A program made the position numbers and the translations under genes. Below the pieces are notes generated by a model, which did no database searches, was not told where the DNA came from, and saw nothing but the letters and a program-made list of their open reading frames with translations. Below, piece after piece: positions 7,494 through 15,974 of a stretch of DNA of 41,022 nt (its first letter is position 1; each line of letters opens with the position of its first letter). The stretch is from Pseudomonadota bacterium (GTDB taxonomy: Bacteria; Pseudomonadota; Alphaproteobacteria; Caulobacterales; Caulobacteraceae), in contig JAKBBV010000023.1 in the NCBI GenBank assembly GCA_021808285.1, positions 1-41,022 on the forward strand. Direction: 5' to 3'.

Positions 7494-10379
7494 ATGAGCC
7501 CGACCGCCCCTCCCTTCCCTGACAGCGCCGCCACCGCAGGACGGTCCCAGGGCTCGGCCACCCGCCTCTATCTGGTGGATGGCTCGGGCTTCATTTTCCG
7601 CGCCTTTCACGCCCTGCCGCCTTTGACCCGCAAGTCCGACGGACTGCCTGTGGGCGCCGTGCAAGGTTTCTGCAACATGCTGTGGAAGCTGCTGGTCGAT
7701 ATGAAGAGCACGGCCGAGGCGCCCACACATCTGGCGGTGGTCTTCGACCATTCAGAGACCACGTTTCGGACCCGAATCTATCCAGACTACAAAGCGCATC
7801 GGCCGCCGCCGCCGCCGGATCTCATGCCACAGTTTCCCCTGGTGCGGGAGGCGACACGGGCATTCGGGGTGGCCAGTCTGGAACTGCCAGGCTTTGAGGC
7901 CGATGACCTGATCGCCGCCTATGCCGAGCATGTCAGCGCACAGGGTGGTGAGGTGATGATCGTCTCCTCCGACAAGGACCTCATGCAGCTCGTGAGCGAC
8001 AAGGTCAGACTGATCGACACCATGAAGAACCTGCATATCGGACGGGATCAGGTCATCGAGAAGTTCGGCGTCCCCCCGGAAAAGGTGATCGACGTTCAGG
8101 CCCTGTGCGGCGACCCGGTGGACAATGTGCCGGGCGCCCCTGGCATCGGCGTCAAGACCGCCGCCGCTCTGATTCACGAATATGGCGACCTCGATAGCGT
8201 CCTCGCCCGCGCGGGGGAGATCAAGCAGGACAAGCGCCGGGCGATTCTGCTGGAGTTCGCCGATCAGATCCGCCTGTCCCGGGAGCTTGTCACCCTGGAC
8301 CGATCCGCCCCCCTGCCGGAGCCGCTGGACGCCTTGAGAGTGGCGCCGCCGAATCCGTCCACCCTTTCGGCCTTTCTGGAAGCCATGGAGTTCCGAACCC
8401 TGGCCCGACGGGTCGGTGACGGCGCGGGCGCCGCGTCGCGCCCAACCAACGCCCCGGCCCTCGTAGACGCCTCGGTCGCCGCATCCGAACCGACGACGAC
8501 AGGGGGGGGCAGTCCGCGGACGGTCGCGGCGATCGATCCTGACCGCTATGTCTGTGTGCAAACCCTCGAAACTCTGGACGCCTGGATCGCGCGGGGCTTC
8601 GAGGCCGGGCTGATCGCCTTCGATACCGAGACTGACGCGCTCTCATCGTCCCACGCCAACCTGTGCGGCATTTCACTCGCCGTGGCGGCTGGGGATGCCT
8701 GCTATATCCCCCTCGGCCATGAGGCGGAGCCCGGTCTCGGCCTGGAGATCGCTGCCAGTTTCGACCAGATCCCGCTCACTGACGCTCTTGCCCGCCTCAG
8801 GCCGCTTTTGGAGTCCCCGGCCGTTCTGAAAGTCGGGCAGAACGCCAAATACGACATCGCCGTCCTGTCGCGTTACGGAATCGATGTCGGCCCGATCGAC
8901 GACACCATGCTCATTTCCTATGTGCTTGAGGGCGGCCTGCACAATCACGGCATGGACGAGTTGTCGCGTCTTTGGCTTGGCCACGACCCAATCAGCTTCA
9001 AGTCCGTGGCCGGCGTCGGGAAGGCGCAAAAGAGCTTCAAGCATGTGGAGCTGCGCGCGGCGACCCGCTACGCCGCCGAGGATGCGGACGTCACACTCCG
9101 TTTGCATCAGATTCTGCGCCCGGGTCTCGTTCGGGAGGGTCTGCTCAACGTCTATGAGACCCTGGAGCGGCCCATGCCCGCAGTCCTCGCACGGATGGAG
9201 TGCGACGGGGTGCGCGTGGACCCCAATCGCCTGCGGCGCCTGTCTCAGGACTTCGCCATGCGAATGGCGGAGTTCGAAGTCAAGGCTCACGCCCTGGCGG
9301 GACGATCTTTCAATCTGGGAAGCCCCAAGCAGATCGGCGAGGTGCTGTTTGGCGAGCTTGGCCTGGATGGCGGAAAGATGACGGCGACGGGTGCGCGGAG
9401 CACCGACGCCGCTGTTCTGGAGGATCTGGCGACGGCGGGGCACGAACTTCCGCGGGTTTTGCTGGAATGGCGTCAACTGGCCAAGCTCAAGGGGACCTAT
9501 ACCGACTCCCTGGCGCTGGCGGCGGACCCTCAGACGAGCCGCGTCCATACTTCCTATGCCCTCGCCTCCACGACGACCGGGCGGTTGTCCTCCTCCGATC
9601 CCAACCTGCAGAATATTCCGGTCCGCACTGAAGAGGGGCGGAAGATCCGCGCCGCGTTCGTCGCTCCGCCCGGCGCCCTGCTGGTCAGTGCGGATTACAG
9701 CCAGATCGAGCTGCGCCTTCTGGCGCATATCGGCGACATCGCCCAACTTAAGGCCGCTTTCCGTGAGGGTCTCGATATCCACGCCATGACCGCCTCGGAG
9801 ATGTTCGGGGTTCCCGTAGAGGGTATGCCAGCCGAAACGCGACGTCGCGCCAAGGCGATCAATTTCGGGATCATCTATGGCATCTCAGCCTTTGGCCTCG
9901 CCAACCAACTCGGAATCCCGCAGGACGAGGCTGCGACCTATATCAAAACCTACTTCGAGCGGTTCCCCGGCATCCGCGCCTACATGGACCGAGCGCGCGC
10001 CCTGGTGCGAGATCAGGGCTATGTCACAAGCCTCTTTGGCCGCCGCATACATATTCCGGCGATCCGATCGAAATCGGTGGGCGAACGCCAGTTCGCCGAG
10101 CGCGCCGCCATCAATGCCCCGATACAGGGCGCCGCAGCGGATATTATCCGCCGGGCCATGATCCGCATGCCGGCGGCGCTGACGGCGGAGGGGCTCTCCG
10201 CTCGTATGCTGCTCCAGGTCCATGACGAGCTCGTCTTCGAAGCGCCCGAGGCCGAGGCCGAGGCGGTCTGCGAGGTCGCGCGCCAGGTCATGTCCCAGGC
10301 CGCTCTGCCCGCGGCCGAGATTTCCGTGCCGCTGGTGGTCGAGGCGCGGGCGGCAGAGACCTGGGACGAAGCCCACTGA
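7494..10379 (+). CDS. polA: DNA polymerase I
   Basis: A full-length 961-residue DNA polymerase I, used in Okazaki fragment processing and repair. The 5'-3' nuclease domain covers about 20-310 (YLVDGSGFIFRAFHALPP, FEADDLIAAYA, SSDKDLMQLV, GDPVDNVPGAPGIG). The 3'-5' proofreading domain follows from about 365, with the active-site DTETDA near 377 and YAAEDADVTLRL, so proofreading looks intact. Polymerase motifs are A (SADYSQIELRL, ~733), B (RRRAKAINFGIIYG, ~782) and C (QVHDELVFE, ~908). No strong ribosome binding site precedes the ATG at 7494. It is convergent with rnhB, 38 bases away. Confidence 0.98.
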   Translation: MSPTAPPFPDSAATAGRSQGSATRLYLVDGSGFIFRAFHALPPLTRKSDGLPVGAVQGFCNMLWKLLVDMKSTAEAPTHLAVVFDHSETTFRTRIYPDYKAHRPPPPPDLMPQFPLVREATRAFGVASLELPGFEADDLIAAYAEHVSAQGGEVMIVSSDKDLMQLVSDKVRLIDTMKNLHIGRDQVIEKFGVPPEKVIDVQALCGDPVDNVPGAPGIGVKTAAALIHEYGDLDSVLARAGEIKQDKRRAILLEFADQIRLSRELVTLDRSAPLPEPLDALRVAPPNPSTLSAFLEAMEFRTLARRVGDGAGAASRPTNAPALVDASVAASEPTTTGGGSPRTVAAIDPDRYVCVQTLETLDAWIARGFEAGLIAFDTETDALSSSHANLCGISLAVAAGDACYIPLGHEAEPGLGLEIAASFDQIPLTDALARLRPLLESPAVLKVGQNAKYDIAVLSRYGIDVGPIDDTMLISYVLEGGLHNHGMDELSRLWLGHDPISFKSVAGVGKAQKSFKHVELRAATRYAAEDADVTLRLHQILRPGLVREGLLNVYETLERPMPAVLARMECDGVRVDPNRLRRLSQDFAMRMAEFEVKAHALAGRSFNLGSPKQIGEVLFGELGLDGGKMTATGARSTDAAVLEDLATAGHELPRVLLEWRQLAKLKGTYTDSLALAADPQTSRVHTSYALASTTTGRLSSSDPNLQNIPVRTEEGRKIRAAFVAPPGALLVSADYSQIELRLLAHIGDIAQLKAAFREGLDIHAMTASEMFGVPVEGMPAETRRRAKAINFGIIYGISAFGLANQLGIPQDEAATYIKTYFERFPGIRAYMDRARALVRDQGYVTSLFGRRIHIPAIRSKSVGERQFAERAAINAPIQGAAADIIRRAMIRMPAALTAEGLSARMLLQVHDELVFEAPEAEAEAVCEVARQVMSQAALPAAEISVPLVVEARAAETWDEAH

Positions 10380-10417
10380 AGCGGTCGCCCGGCCCCGCAG
10401 CCGCAGCACAACGGGAC

Positions 10418-11029
10418 TCAGGCGCTCCAACGCCTCAGCGGCGCAAATCCCATCCTGTGAAGGGGGCAAGGCCCCAACCGCTCCAGGGCTTCGATATGAG
10501 AGGGGACCCCGTAGCCCTTGTGGGCCGCAAATCCGTAACCGGGATATACCGCTTCCATCTCGATCATGACCCGATCCCGAGCCGTCTTGGCCAGAATCGA
10601 GGCGGCGGCGATCGAAGCGCTCAAGGCGTCCCCGCCGATGACCGGACGCGCCGGACAGGGCAGGACAAACCGATAGGAGCCGTCCACGAGGGCGAAGGCC
10701 GGCGCCGGAGTCAGATCGGAGACGGCCCGGCGCATCGCCAAACCCGTGGCCCTCAGGATGTTGAGCTCCGCGATCTCCTCCACGGACGCAAAGGCCACGG
10801 CGAAGGCCCGCGCCCGCGCCTTGATCTCACGCTCCACTATCCCGCGCCGGGCCGCGCTGAGCGCCTTGGAATCATCGACGCCGGCGATCGCGTCGTCCAA
10901 TATCACTGCTGCGGCGCACACCGGTCCGGCCCAGGGGCCCCGGCCAGCTTCATCGACGCCACAAACGGGAGCGGGCAACCCCGCCTCCAGACTCAGATCC
11001 GGGACGGGACGATGCCTACGGCCGACCAA
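10418..11029 (-). CDS. rnhB: Ribonuclease HII
   Basis: RNase HII, which cuts the RNA strand of RNA-DNA hybrids and starts ribonucleotide excision repair. The catalytic pair is in [15 protein letters not shown] (Asp26-Glu27 from the chosen start). Further acidic residues are in [10 protein letters not shown] and in [11 protein letters not shown], and the C-terminal [18 protein letters not shown] is typical. The frame runs open into the tag gene; the TTG at 11029 gives 203 residues, the normal length, and overlaps the tag stop by 14 bases with GAGG in reach upstream. A TTG at 10978 is a weaker alternative. The overlap implies translational coupling with tag. Confidence 0.93.
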   Translation of the reverse strand: MVGRRHRPVPDLSLEAGLPAPVCGVDEAGRGPWAGPVCAAAVILDDAIAGVDDSKALSAARRGIVEREIKARARAFAVAFASVEEIAELNILRATGLAMRRAVSDLTPAPAFALVDGSYRFVLPCPARPVIGGDALSASIAAASILAKTARDRVMIEMEAVYPGYGFAAHKGYGVPSHIEALERLGPCPLHRMGFAPLRRWSA

Positions 11030-11621
11030 TGGCCGCCACCTCGGCGTGTCGTGGACAGGTCGTGACGTGGTCGTTGACCATGCCCACAGCCTGCATGAAG
11101 GCATAGACGATCACCGGGCCACAGAACTTGAACCCCTTTGCCTTGAGCGCCTTGGCCATGTCCACAGCCACCGCGGTCTGGGCGGGCAGCTGTGAGACGT
11201 GGTCCCAGCGATTCTGCTTCGGCGAACCGCCGGCGAAGTCCCAAAGCCAGGTCGAAAAATCCTCGCCCGCCTCTCGCATGTCGAGATAGAGGCGCGCGCC
11301 GGCTATGGCCGCATCGATCTTGGCGGCGGATCGGACGATGCCGGCGTCCGTGAGCAAGCGAGCGCGGTCGGCTTCATCGAAGCGGGCCACCCGGTCCGGG
11401 TCGAAATCGGCGAAGGCGGCGCGGAAGGCCTCGCGCTTTCGCAGAATGGTGATCCAGGCCAGGCCGGCCTGAAAACCGTCCAAGACCAGCTTTTCCCAGA
11501 GGGCGCGGCTGTCATATTCCGGGACGCCCCACTCGAGGTCATGATAGGCGCAATAGAGCGCATCGGCGGGATTGGCCCATGAGCACCGTCCCTCGTCTGC
11601 GGAATACAGTTTGATGCCCAA
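11016..11621 (-). CDS. tag: DNA-3-methyladenine glycosylase I
   Basis: A 201-residue Tag enzyme, removing 3-methyladenine from alkylated DNA. It matches the E. coli family along its length: [23 protein letters not shown] near the N-terminus, [35 protein letters not shown], then [24 protein letters not shown] and the CPRH zinc-binding end. The start is a TTG at 11621 with a strong AGGAGG seven bases upstream. It overlaps rnhB, forming a two-gene DNA repair unit opposite polA. Confidence 0.95.
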   Translation of the reverse strand: MGIKLYSADEGRCSWANPADALYCAYHDLEWGVPEYDSRALWEKLVLDGFQAGLAWITILRKREAFRAAFADFDPDRVARFDEADRARLLTDAGIVRSAAKIDAAIAGARLYLDMREAGEDFSTWLWDFAGGSPKQNRWDHVSQLPAQTAVAVDMAKALKAKGFKFCGPVIVYAFMQAVGMVNDHVTTCPRHAEVAAIGRP

Positions 11622-11657
11622 GCCGCACCCTCCTCCGTCTCAAGCGCCCGGCGAACA

Positions 11658-12731
11658 ATGAAAATCCTGAATGTCGGCGACTTCAACTGGATGACCGGGG
11701 CCGAGCGCCACACCGCGAACCTCTCGCTGTTCGACATCCGTCGCAAGCTCAGCTTGGCCGCCATTCGCGCCCAGCATCTGGTGGTGGAGTATTCAGACCG
11801 GGCGGTAGCGCGAACTGCCGCGCCTCTCGGCCTGCGCGTCCTGGGTCGACCCGTGGCGGATCGTCGATTTCTGCAACTCGTCGATGAGCTTCGGCCCGAT
11901 CTGATTCTGTTGAATTTCGCCGACGATCTCACCAATCGGGCCCTCGCCGAAGCGCGGCGGCTGGCGCCCGGTCTGGTTATCGCCGATATCCAGATTGACC
12001 CCATATGGACGGCCAAGACCCGGGCCAGAATGGCGTTCCGGAAGGGAGCCGTTGACGCGCTCTTCACCACCACGGCGGAACCTTTCTTGTCACAGTTCGC
12101 CGGCACGGGAGCCTTCGCCGCTTTCCTGCCCAATCCCGTCGACCCTAGCATCGAGACAGGTCGCGCCTTCGCCGAGCCCGAGCCCGCCTACGACCTGGTC
12201 TTCCCCGCCACTGACGACGCGCCCCGCGCCGTGGGATCTCGCGAACTGGCGCCGAGCCTCGCCTGCGCCTTGATGCAGGCGGAAACCTCCGGCCTGCGTC
12301 TTCTCGCTCCCGGGGTCGGCGATGAGCCAAAGCTCAGAGGCGCCGCCTATTTCGAGGCCTTGCTGAGCGCCCGCATGGGATGGTCGCTGTCCCGCCGCAG
12401 CGACCTGCCGCTCTACGCCTCCGACCGAATGGCCCACATGTTCGGTTCGGGACTGGCGGTCCTCCTTGATCGTCGCTCTGGCTTCGATCGGTTTTATCAG
12501 CCCGGTGAGGCGGTGTTCTATTCGGAGCTGTCCGATCTCTCGGCCGCCGCGGCGCGGCTCATCGCCGATGACGCAGAGGCCAGATCGATCGCTGAGCGCG
12601 GGTGGCGCAGGACCTGGGAGCTGTTTCACGGGGATAGAGTGTTCGCCTACCTGCTTGCGCAACTGTTCGACGAAGGCGGAACAAGGGGTTTTGCCTGGCC
12701 GTGTGATCGCTGGAGCGGGTCAGGCTCCTGA
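11658..12731 (+). CDS. Glycosyltransferase, CgeB/family 1-like
   Basis: A 357-residue protein beginning MKILNVGDFNWMTGAERH. The first half has ELRPDLILLNFADDL and VIADIQIDPIWTAK, and the C-terminal third (LPLYASDRMAHMFGSGLAVLLDRRSGFDRFY, then DLSAAAARLIADDAEARSIAERGW) matches the C-terminal donor-binding domain of CgeB-type glycosyltransferases (Glyco_trans_1_2). It may transfer a sugar to a surface polysaccharide or protein; substrate unknown. It starts 36 bases from the divergent tag gene and overlaps the convergent ygfZ gene by 12 bases. Confidence 0.75.
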   Translation: MKILNVGDFNWMTGAERHTANLSLFDIRRKLSLAAIRAQHLVVEYSDRAVARTAAPLGLRVLGRPVADRRFLQLVDELRPDLILLNFADDLTNRALAEARRLAPGLVIADIQIDPIWTAKTRARMAFRKGAVDALFTTTAEPFLSQFAGTGAFAAFLPNPVDPSIETGRAFAEPEPAYDLVFPATDDAPRAVGSRELAPSLACALMQAETSGLRLLAPGVGDEPKLRGAAYFEALLSARMGWSLSRRSDLPLYASDRMAHMFGSGLAVLLDRRSGFDRFYQPGEAVFYSELSDLSAAAARLIADDAEARSIAERGWRRTWELFHGDRVFAYLLAQLFDEGGTRGFAWPCDRWSGSGS

Positions 12732-13553
12732 GCCGGGCTCGGCGAGCCATTCGGGCCATTCGGGGGACCACGCACCGCCGTCGAAGGTCCGCTCACCCGC
12801 CGCCAGACGGTCCAGTCGGACGAGCGCCATGGCGCGGTCCCCGCACACCGATTTCACCTCGCCGACGCGAAGCGTTCCGGCCAGGAGCTCAGCGCCCTGG
12901 GCGGGCGACTTCCCGGACAGGCGAACCGGGATCATGCGATTGCGAACCGCGCCTCGCCGCTTCATCCGGGAGGTCGTTTCCTGACCGACAAAGCAGCCCT
13001 TTTGGAAGTCGATCCCGTTCAAAAGGTCGAAATTGGCTTCGATCGGGTAGGTCTCGTCGCAACCCCAGTCGTTTGGACCCGGAATGCCTAAGGTCAGGCA
13101 ATGGGTTTCATAGGCATCGCCGTCGACGGCCTGTGCTGCGGGCGGCAGTGTCCCGGCGTAGACCCGCCATCCCAGGCGGCGATGCCGGGGGTCGGGGAGG
13201 CCTCCTTCGGGCGTGAGCGCGGTCTGTGAGTCGGCCCAGGCGGCAATGACGGGCGTGTCCACAGGCACGATCTCCACCTTGGCCCTGAGGCGGTACAGAC
13301 TGAGGCGCGACAGCAGCTGATCGCGATGTTCAGCCGCGCAGTCGATCAGGCAGCCATCGCCCAGACCGATTAAGAACAGATCATAAAGGAGACGTCCTTG
13401 CGGCGTCAGAAGCGCGCCGAAACGGAGCTCGCCCGCGCCCAGGCTCAGGACATCCTGAGTGATCAGGCCCTGGAGGAAATCCCTCCAGCCCGGACCGTAG
13501 ACCCGAAGTATCGCCCGTCGCGTCAAATGGGCTGCACGGTAGGAGGCGGTCAT
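12720..13553 (-). CDS. ygfZ: Folate-binding YgfZ/CAF17-like protein
   Basis: A 277-residue member of the YgfZ/IBA57/CAF17 family, folate-dependent proteins that help assemble or repair iron-sulfur clusters in enzymes such as radical SAM proteins. The diagnostic motif KGCFVGQE is at 185-192, preceded by YPIEANFDLLNGIDF and followed by TTSRMKRRG. The opening half has the GcvT-like LRVYGPGWRDFLQGLITQDV and LTPQGRLLYDLFL. The catalytic-type cysteine (Cys187) is present. It is divergent from the family 9 glycosyltransferase gene across 71 bases. Confidence 0.93.
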   Translation of the reverse strand: MTASYRAAHLTRRAILRVYGPGWRDFLQGLITQDVLSLGAGELRFGALLTPQGRLLYDLFLIGLGDGCLIDCAAEHRDQLLSRLSLYRLRAKVEIVPVDTPVIAAWADSQTALTPEGGLPDPRHRRLGWRVYAGTLPPAAQAVDGDAYETHCLTLGIPGPNDWGCDETYPIEANFDLLNGIDFQKGCFVGQETTSRMKRRGAVRNRMIPVRLSGKSPAQGAELLAGTLRVGEVKSVCGDRAMALVRLDRLAAGERTFDGGAWSPEWPEWLAEPGSGA

Positions 13554-13624
13554 CGCCCTAACTTAAGTCTCCTTCGGGAAACCGCCAGGGTGAAGAGGGG
13601 GGAAGGCTCGTCTATAAGGGGCTG

Positions 13625-14635
13625 ATGGCGGCCCCGTGTTTGACTATCCTGGTGATCGTCCATAGCCGGTTGGGTGACGCGATTCTGTCTTCCGGCGTGA
13701 TCACGCGGCTCGCGGAGCTCCACCCGCAAGCCCGGTTCACGATCGTCGCCAGCGCGCTCACCGCGCCTTTGTTCGCCCACACGCCTGGCCTCGACCAGGT
13801 CATAGTCCTTGAAAAGCGGCGCCTCGGGAGCCACTGGATCGCACTGCTGTTTGAGCTTGGCCTTCGTCGGTGGGGGCTCATCGTCGACCTGCGCGGCGCC
13901 CCGATCACCGCGATGTTCAATCATCGTCGGCGCCTGGTCCACAGGCCATCTTCGCGAGCGGAACACAAGGTGGTGGAGACCGCACGCCTGTTAGGCGCGA
14001 CGTCGGAGCCGCCCGCCCCTTTCCTTTATACGAGCTTAGACATCGAGGCCCGGGCTCGCGCCCTGACCCAGGGATGCGGACCCATCCTGGCCATCGCCCC
14101 GCGCACGAACTGGATCGGCAAGACATGGCCGGCCGAGCGTTTCGCCTGGGTGGCGCGGGAGCTCCTCGGGCGCGAGGGTCCGCTGGCGGGCGGACGTCTT
14201 ATGGTTGTTGGCGGGCCCCGGGACCGCCGGGACGCTCTGCCCGTCCTGAGCGCCGTTCCGAAAGAGCGGGTGATCGATCTCGTGGGGCGAGAGGACCTGC
14301 TGGTTCTCTTCTCGGCCCTGAAACACGCCCGCCTGTTCATCGGCGGCGACAGCGGACTCACGCACATGGCTGCTGCGGCGGGCGCCCGGACGCTGGCTTT
14401 GTTTGGCCCGTCCGACGAAAACATCTACGCTCCGTGGGGCCCGCGCTCACGGACCGTGAGAGGCGCGCGGAGCTTCGCCGAGTTCAAGCGCATAGACCCT
14501 CGCCTCGATCTCGCCCTATGTCACATGATGGACCTCAGGCCGGAGACCGTTCTTGCCGCCGCCGCCGAGCTCCTCACAGAGACACAGACGCGGTCGACCA
14601 CGACCGCGTCACCCGCCGACAGCCAGGAGCCCTAG
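13625..14635 (+). CDS. Glycosyltransferase family 9 (LPS heptosyltransferase-like)
   Basis: A 336-residue GT-B fold enzyme of family 9, which includes the ADP-heptose:LPS heptosyltransferases. SRLGDAILSSGVI (14-26) is the N-terminal motif. The donor-binding half has IAPRTNWIGKTWPAERFA and the diagnostic GGDSGLTHMAAAAG near 239-252, followed by LFGPSDENIYAPWG. It probably adds a heptose or similar sugar to the LPS core at the inner face of the inner membrane. The C-terminus is a low-complexity TRSTTTASPADSQEP tail. It is the first gene of a tight run: its stop lies four bases before the dihydroorotase ATG. Confidence 0.88.
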   Translation: MAAPCLTILVIVHSRLGDAILSSGVITRLAELHPQARFTIVASALTAPLFAHTPGLDQVIVLEKRRLGSHWIALLFELGLRRWGLIVDLRGAPITAMFNHRRRLVHRPSSRAEHKVVETARLLGATSEPPAPFLYTSLDIEARARALTQGCGPILAIAPRTNWIGKTWPAERFAWVARELLGREGPLAGGRLMVVGGPRDRRDALPVLSAVPKERVIDLVGREDLLVLFSALKHARLFIGGDSGLTHMAAAAGARTLALFGPSDENIYAPWGPRSRTVRGARSFAEFKRIDPRLDLALCHMMDLRPETVLAAAAELLTETQTRSTTTASPADSQEP

Positions 14636-14639
14636 AACC

Positions 14640-15974
14640 ATGCCTCAGACCTATGACCTGATCGTGCGCGGAGGAGAGCTCGTCAATCACGCCGGCCGGG
14701 GCCGGGGCGATATCGGCGTCCGGGGCGGCAAGATCATCGATGTGGGTGATCTCGGACAGGCGTCAGCGGGTCAGGTTTACGACGCCACGGGCCTCACAGT
14801 GCTGCCTGGGGTGATCGACAGTCAGGTGCATTTCCGCGAGCCGGGCCTGGAATGGAAGGAAGACCTCGAGAGCGGATCCCGAGGCGCTGTTCTGGGCGGC
14901 GTGACGGCTGTCTTCGAGATGCCGAACACCGAGCCCGCCACAACGAACCCCGAGGCCCTCGCCGACAAGCTGGCCCGGGCGAAGGGGCGGATGCATTGCG
15001 ACCACGCCTTCTATGTTGGTGGAACGCATGAGAACGCCGTCTTTCTGGGAGACATGGAGCGCCTGCCGGGGTGCTGCGGCGTCAAGGTCTTCATGGGGGC
15101 ATCGACGGGATCGCTGCTGGTTCCCGACGACGAGGGCGTCGGAGCCATACTGCGACATATCAACCGTCGCGCGGCCTTTCACTCCGAGGACGAGTTCCGC
15201 CTGGCCGACCGCAGGCCCCTCGCGCGCACGGGGGACTGGGCCAGCCACCCGGAGGTCCGCGACGCGGAATCCGCCATCCGGTCCACCCGCCGCCTGGTGG
15301 CTCTGGCCAAGGCGCTGGGCAAACGCATCCATGTCCTGCATGTCACCACGGCCGAGGAAATCGCCTTCCTCGCCGACCATAAGGACGTGGCCAGCGTCGA
15401 GCTGACGCCCCAGCATCTGACCCTGACCGCGCCTGAGGCCTATGAGCGACTCAAGGGCTTTGCTCAGATGAACCCGCCCATCCGCGACGGCCACCATCAG
15501 TCGGCGCTCTGGAGCGCCATCGAGACCGGGCTTGCGGACGTGCTGGGATCAGATCACGCACCCCACACGCGCGAGGAGAAGGCGCGGCCCTATCCGGCGT
15601 CTCCGTCCGGTATGCCAGGGGTTCAGACACTGCTGCCGATCATGCTGACCCATGCGGCGGCCGGGCGACTCACCCTGGAGCGGCTGGTCGATCTGACAAG
15701 CCACGGACCCCAGCGCATCTTCGGGCTGGCCGACAAGGGTCGCATGGCTGAGGGCTTCGACGCCGATCTCACCATCGTCGATCTCAAGGCGCGCCGGACC
15801 ATCTCGCACCAAGACATGGCCACTCGCGCCGGCTGGACGCCTTTTCACGGCTTTGAGGCGCGGGGATGGCCGGTCGCCACCCTCATCCGGGGAGAGGTCA
15901 TCATGCGCGACGGCGAAATCATCGCCCCCCATCGTGGCGAGCCGGTGCGGTTTCTGGAGACGCTCGCCGCATGA
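14640..15974 (+). CDS. pyrC: Dihydroorotase (class I)
   Basis: A 444-residue amidohydrolase of the class I dihydroorotase type, catalysing ring closure of carbamoyl-aspartate in pyrimidine synthesis. VLPGVIDSQVHFREPG (55-70) holds the metal site; the first His of the usual H-x-H is Gln62 here. Lys149 in GVKVFMGAST is the carboxylated lysine. IHVLHVTTAEE and LGSDHAPHTREEKARPYPASPSGMPG supply further ligands. The ATG at 14640 has AGGAG ten bases upstream; the frame's longer start inside the previous gene lacks support. It overlaps the next gene by ATGA. Allantoinase-like or other cyclic-amidase activity cannot be excluded. Confidence 0.87.
   Translation: MPQTYDLIVRGGELVNHAGRGRGDIGVRGGKIIDVGDLGQASAGQVYDATGLTVLPGVIDSQVHFREPGLEWKEDLESGSRGAVLGGVTAVFEMPNTEPATTNPEALADKLARAKGRMHCDHAFYVGGTHENAVFLGDMERLPGCCGVKVFMGASTGSLLVPDDEGVGAILRHINRRAAFHSEDEFRLADRRPLARTGDWASHPEVRDAESAIRSTRRLVALAKALGKRIHVLHVTTAEEIAFLADHKDVASVELTPQHLTLTAPEAYERLKGFAQMNPPIRDGHHQSALWSAIETGLADVLGSDHAPHTREEKARPYPASPSGMPGVQTLLPIMLTHAAAGRLTLERLVDLTSHGPQRIFGLADKGRMAEGFDADLTIVDLKARRTISHQDMATRAGWTPFHGFEARGWPVATLIRGEVIMRDGEIIAPHRGEPVRFLETLAA

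Noticed and set aside
8673-9782. 369-codon ORF on the minus strand inside polA
   Set aside because: It is a shadow of the polymerase frame in GC-rich DNA; it has no family features and polA is complete with all motifs.
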